Assembly: GCA_965263375.1 (NCBI GenBank)
Contig: OZ253669.1
Location: 2,914,001 to 2,978,000, forward strand
Reading direction: 5' to 3'
Origin: JAJFFW01 sp965263375
Lineage (GTDB): Bacteria > Pseudomonadota > Alphaproteobacteria > Caulobacterales > Parvularculaceae
DNA: 64,000 nt
Below, in pieces: positions 61,779 to 64,000 of the stretch (position 1 is the stretch's first letter; each line of letters opens with the position of its first letter). The position numbers and the translations under genes are program-made. The notes below the pieces were generated by a model, which saw only the letters and a list, made by a program, of their open reading frames with translations, did not search any database and had not been told where the DNA came from.

Positions 61779-62579
61779 CTAGGCGCCGCGCCGCGCTGTT
61801 CCGCGCCCTTCCTCCAGCGCCTTCACGACACCGCGCAAGGTTCGCAGCTCGTTATCAGTAAAATGCGCGCGCGCCAAACCAACCCGTATATTCCGGCTCA
61901 TCACCTCACGCTTTTCAGGGGGATAGAAATATCCGGCCCTTTCAAGGGCTTCTTCTAGGTGATCAAAAAATCGGGCCATATCTTCCTTCGGGGCGGGCGT
62001 CGCCTCATCAAGGGCGCTTGGATAGGTCTCACGCGCATCCGCCGCGGCCCATTCATATGCCAGAACCAAAACCGCCTGCGCCAAATTTAGTGAGGCAAAA
62101 GCAGGGTTTACCGGTATCGAGACAAGCCCATCCGCAAACACCAAATCATTATTGGAAAGCCCGGCCCGTTCGCCCCCGAAAAGAATTGCGCACTTTTCAC
62201 CCGCATCGATTTTCGGCTTTATCGCCGTCGCCGCACCCGCAGGGTCATAGACCGGCAGCAGTAATTCACGCGCCCGCGCCGTCGTCGCTAAGACATAATG
62301 GCAATCGGCCAACGCCGCTTCTAGAGTGTCAAAAACCTCAGCCCGATCGATCACGATGGAGGCCCCGGCCGCCATAGCGCCAGCTTTGGGGTTGGGCCAA
62401 CCATCACGCGGGTTCACAATTCGCAAGGCGGAAACGCCAAAATTCAACATTGCCCGGGCTGCTGCGCCAATATTCTCCCCCATTTGCGGCTCAACCAGCA
62501 CAAAAACGGGGGCGGCGCGTAAAGTGGACATTCCTTCGCGGCGGCTGATGCGATTTCCTGGTCCTAGGTTTTGTTCCAT
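61779..62579 (-). CDS. SpoU/TrmJ-type RNA 2'-O-methyltransferase
   Basis: A 266-residue SPOUT methyltransferase. APVFVLVEPQMGENIGAAARAMLNFG is motif 1, CAILFGGERAGLSNNDL is motif 2, and SIPVNPAFASLNLAQAVLVLAYEW is motif 3, together forming the trefoil-knot SAM site. The pattern is nearest TrmJ/LasT, which methylates tRNA position 32, but target specificity cannot be read. AGGAGG precedes the ATG. It is divergent from icd. Confidence 0.87.
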   Translation of the reverse strand: MEQNLGPGNRISRREGMSTLRAAPVFVLVEPQMGENIGAAARAMLNFGVSALRIVNPRDGWPNPKAGAMAAGASIVIDRAEVFDTLEAALADCHYVLATTARARELLLPVYDPAGAATAIKPKIDAGEKCAILFGGERAGLSNNDLVFADGLVSIPVNPAFASLNLAQAVLVLAYEWAAADARETYPSALDEATPAPKEDMARFFDHLEEALERAGYFYPPEKREVMSRNIRVGLARAHFTDNELRTLRGVVKALEEGRGTARRGA

Positions 62580-62740
62580 TCGCGCCTCCTTAGTACATGG
62601 TCGCTCATTTAGGGTATATTTTAGCCGTTCGCCCTTTGCGCAACGCGCGCCTGGTGCTATTAGCGTGGCAGCATTATCACGCTAGCAGGGCAATTGAAGC
62701 CTTCTGTCTGGCTCTGTTCACTAATCCGGTAGGAAATTCC

Positions 62741-63961
62741 ATGCAAAAAATCAAAGTTGAAAACCCAGTCGTTGAAATGGACGGCGATGAGATGACCCGC
62801 ATCATCTGGAAGATGATCAAAGACAAGCTCATCCACCCATATCTTGATATTGACCTAAAGTATTACGACCTCGGCATGGAATCGCGCGACAGCACCGATG
62901 ACCAAATCACGATCGATGCGGCTGAGGCGACAAAGAAACACGGCGTTGCTGTAAAATGCGCCACCATCACCCCTGATGAAGCACGGGTTGAGGAATTTGG
63001 CCTAAAGAAAATGTGGCGCTCGCCAAACGGCACTATCCGTAACATTCTTGGCGGCGTTGTCTTCCGTGAGCCAATTATCATTCGCAACGTACCGCGCCTT
63101 GTACCTGGCTGGACACAGCCAATCGTGATTGGCCGTCACGCATTCGGCGACCAATATCGCGCCACAGATTTCTTATTCCCTGGCAAAGGCAAACTTTCCA
63201 TGAAATGGGAAGGCGAAAACGGCGAAGTCATCGAACAAGACGTTTTTGAGGCCCCCAATTCCGGTATTTACATGGGCATGTATAACCTGGACGAATCAAT
63301 CGCAGATTTTGCACGCGCCTGCATGAACTACGGACTGCAACGCAAATATCCTGTTTATCTGTCTACAAAGAATACAATTTTGAAGAAGTATGACGGCCGT
63401 TTCAAAGATATCTTCCAGGAAGTCTACGAAAAAGAATTCAAGGAAAAATTTGAAGCGTTTGGCGGACTTTATGAGCACCGCCTAATCGACGATATGGTCG
63501 CTTGTTGCATGAAATGGTCTGGCGGCTATGTTTGGGCGTGTAAAAACTACGATGGCGACGTTCAATCAGACACCGTCGCACAAGGCTTTGGCTCACTTGG
63601 TCTTATGACATCAGTATTGATGAGCCCTGACGGACGCACTGTCGAGGCGGAAGCTGCGCACGGCACCGTCACGCGTCACTACCGCGCGCATCAGCGCGGC
63701 GAAGAAACGTCAACAAACTCTATCGCCTCCATCTATGCATGGACGCGCGGCCTTGCCCACCGCGGCAAGCTTGACGGTAATGACGCCTTAATCAATTTTG
63801 CCCAAACCCTTGAACAAACGATCATCAAGACCGTTGAAAAAGGCTCAATGACAAAAGACTTGGCGCTATTAATCGGTGAAGACCAACAATGGTTATCGAC
63901 AACTGGCTTCCTAGAAAAAGTTGACGAAAACTTCCAACAGGCGATGGCTGCACAACAGTAA
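62741..63961 (+). CDS. icd: isocitrate dehydrogenase (NADP+)
   Basis: A 406-residue TCA-cycle enzyme of the eukaryote-like dimeric group found in alphaproteobacteria. Marks are VENPVVEMDGDEMTRIIWKMIKDKLI, MWRSPNGTIRNILGGVVFREPI, RHAFGDQYRATDF and the metal site IDDMVACCMKWSGGYVWACKNYDGDVQSD. The ATG at 62741 has AGGAAATTCC directly before it. The gene is complete; the window ends 39 bp later. Confidence 0.96.
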   Translation: MQKIKVENPVVEMDGDEMTRIIWKMIKDKLIHPYLDIDLKYYDLGMESRDSTDDQITIDAAEATKKHGVAVKCATITPDEARVEEFGLKKMWRSPNGTIRNILGGVVFREPIIIRNVPRLVPGWTQPIVIGRHAFGDQYRATDFLFPGKGKLSMKWEGENGEVIEQDVFEAPNSGIYMGMYNLDESIADFARACMNYGLQRKYPVYLSTKNTILKKYDGRFKDIFQEVYEKEFKEKFEAFGGLYEHRLIDDMVACCMKWSGGYVWACKNYDGDVQSDTVAQGFGSLGLMTSVLMSPDGRTVEAEAAHGTVTRHYRAHQRGEETSTNSIASIYAWTRGLAHRGKLDGNDALINFAQTLEQTIIKTVEKGSMTKDLALLIGEDQQWLSTTGFLEKVDENFQQAMAAQQ

Positions 63962-64000
63962 AGGACCAGCGCCTGAGTACGATTGGAATTACCTCTTTTT

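Noticed and set aside
1..64000. tRNA genes, CRISPR arrays, intact transposases or integrases.
   Set aside because: I scanned the gaps for T-loop GTTCRANNC patterns with acceptor pairing, regular spacer repeats and transposase-like frames and saw none.

Overview
The window is a stretch of an alphaproteobacterial chromosome of roughly 50% G+C. The clues are the lipid A block with a DUF374 acyltransferase, class II DAHP synthase, a MetH without its homocysteine domain next to an ArsR-methyltransferase fusion, two-subunit glycine decarboxylase (GcvPA/GcvPB), DUF2093 beside xseA, and MlaA with MlaC. The order is not resolved; Parvularcula-, Hyphomonas- or Kordiimonas-like lineages would all fit. 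Almost all of the window is densely packed housekeeping DNA. I see no tRNA, CRISPR array, prophage or intact insertion sequence.

Layout. 0.1-4.5 kb: sulfur amino-acid genes (cysK, DUF423, sseA, GNAT, metC) and a small PEGA lipoprotein. 4.6-9.5 kb: a P-loop ATPase, an orphan hybrid histidine kinase and an unrecognised 549-residue membrane protein. 9.7-15.5 kb: ubiD, a CarF/PEDS1-type plasmalogen desaturase, a glutamine amidotransferase, pmbA/tldE and a tyrosine phosphatase. 15.5-21.6 kb: an MsbA-like exporter facing DUF374-waaA-lpxK-lpxL, a lipid A synthesis and export block. 21.6-22.9 kb: iron storage (bfd, bfr) with a Kazal-domain protein. 23-30.5 kb: M23 lipoprotein, DUF2093, xseA, thioesterase, an acidic Pro/Glu-rich membrane protein and purD. 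31.6-36.5 kb: gcvT-gcvH-gcvPA-gcvPB behind a tandem glycine riboswitch, with a Zur-like regulator upstream. 37.4-43.7 kb: a Gfo/Idh/MocA oxidoreductase with N-terminal repeats, class II DAHP synthase, an HxlR regulator, gpmA, purU and RNase P RNA. 43.7-48.8 kb: LysR/azoreductase/pirin divergon, an amidase, a TerB-DnaJ protein and a 35-residue membrane peptide. 48.9-53.5 kb: ArsR-methyltransferase, metF, metH. 53.9-56.2 kb: mlaA-mlaC and rpsD. 56.3-59.2 kb: a small accessory island. 59.2-64 kb: Baeyer-Villiger-type monooxygenase, yhhQ, a SpoU methyltransferase and icd.

The most unusual part is the island at 56.3-59.2 kb. It is bounded by an imperfect 33-bp repeat, has little coding potential over about 900 bp, and carries an ankyrin-like remnant. 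It also holds a Cys-rich 135-residue protein next to a frameshifted two-helix membrane protein of SLATT-like architecture. Just outside it lies a small membrane-protein gene broken by a 14-bp tandem duplication. Short tandem duplications (11, 14, 15, 16 and 18 bp) recur at several loci, two of them at the 5' ends of conserved enzyme genes.

Several regulatory sites are readable: a perfect 9-bp dyad over the lysR start codon, divergent-promoter dyads at the HxlR regulator, Zur-like direct repeats, an ArsR-type dyad before the met operon, and a perfect 20-bp palindrome before DUF2093. All functional calls come from reading motifs by eye; nothing was searched against a database.
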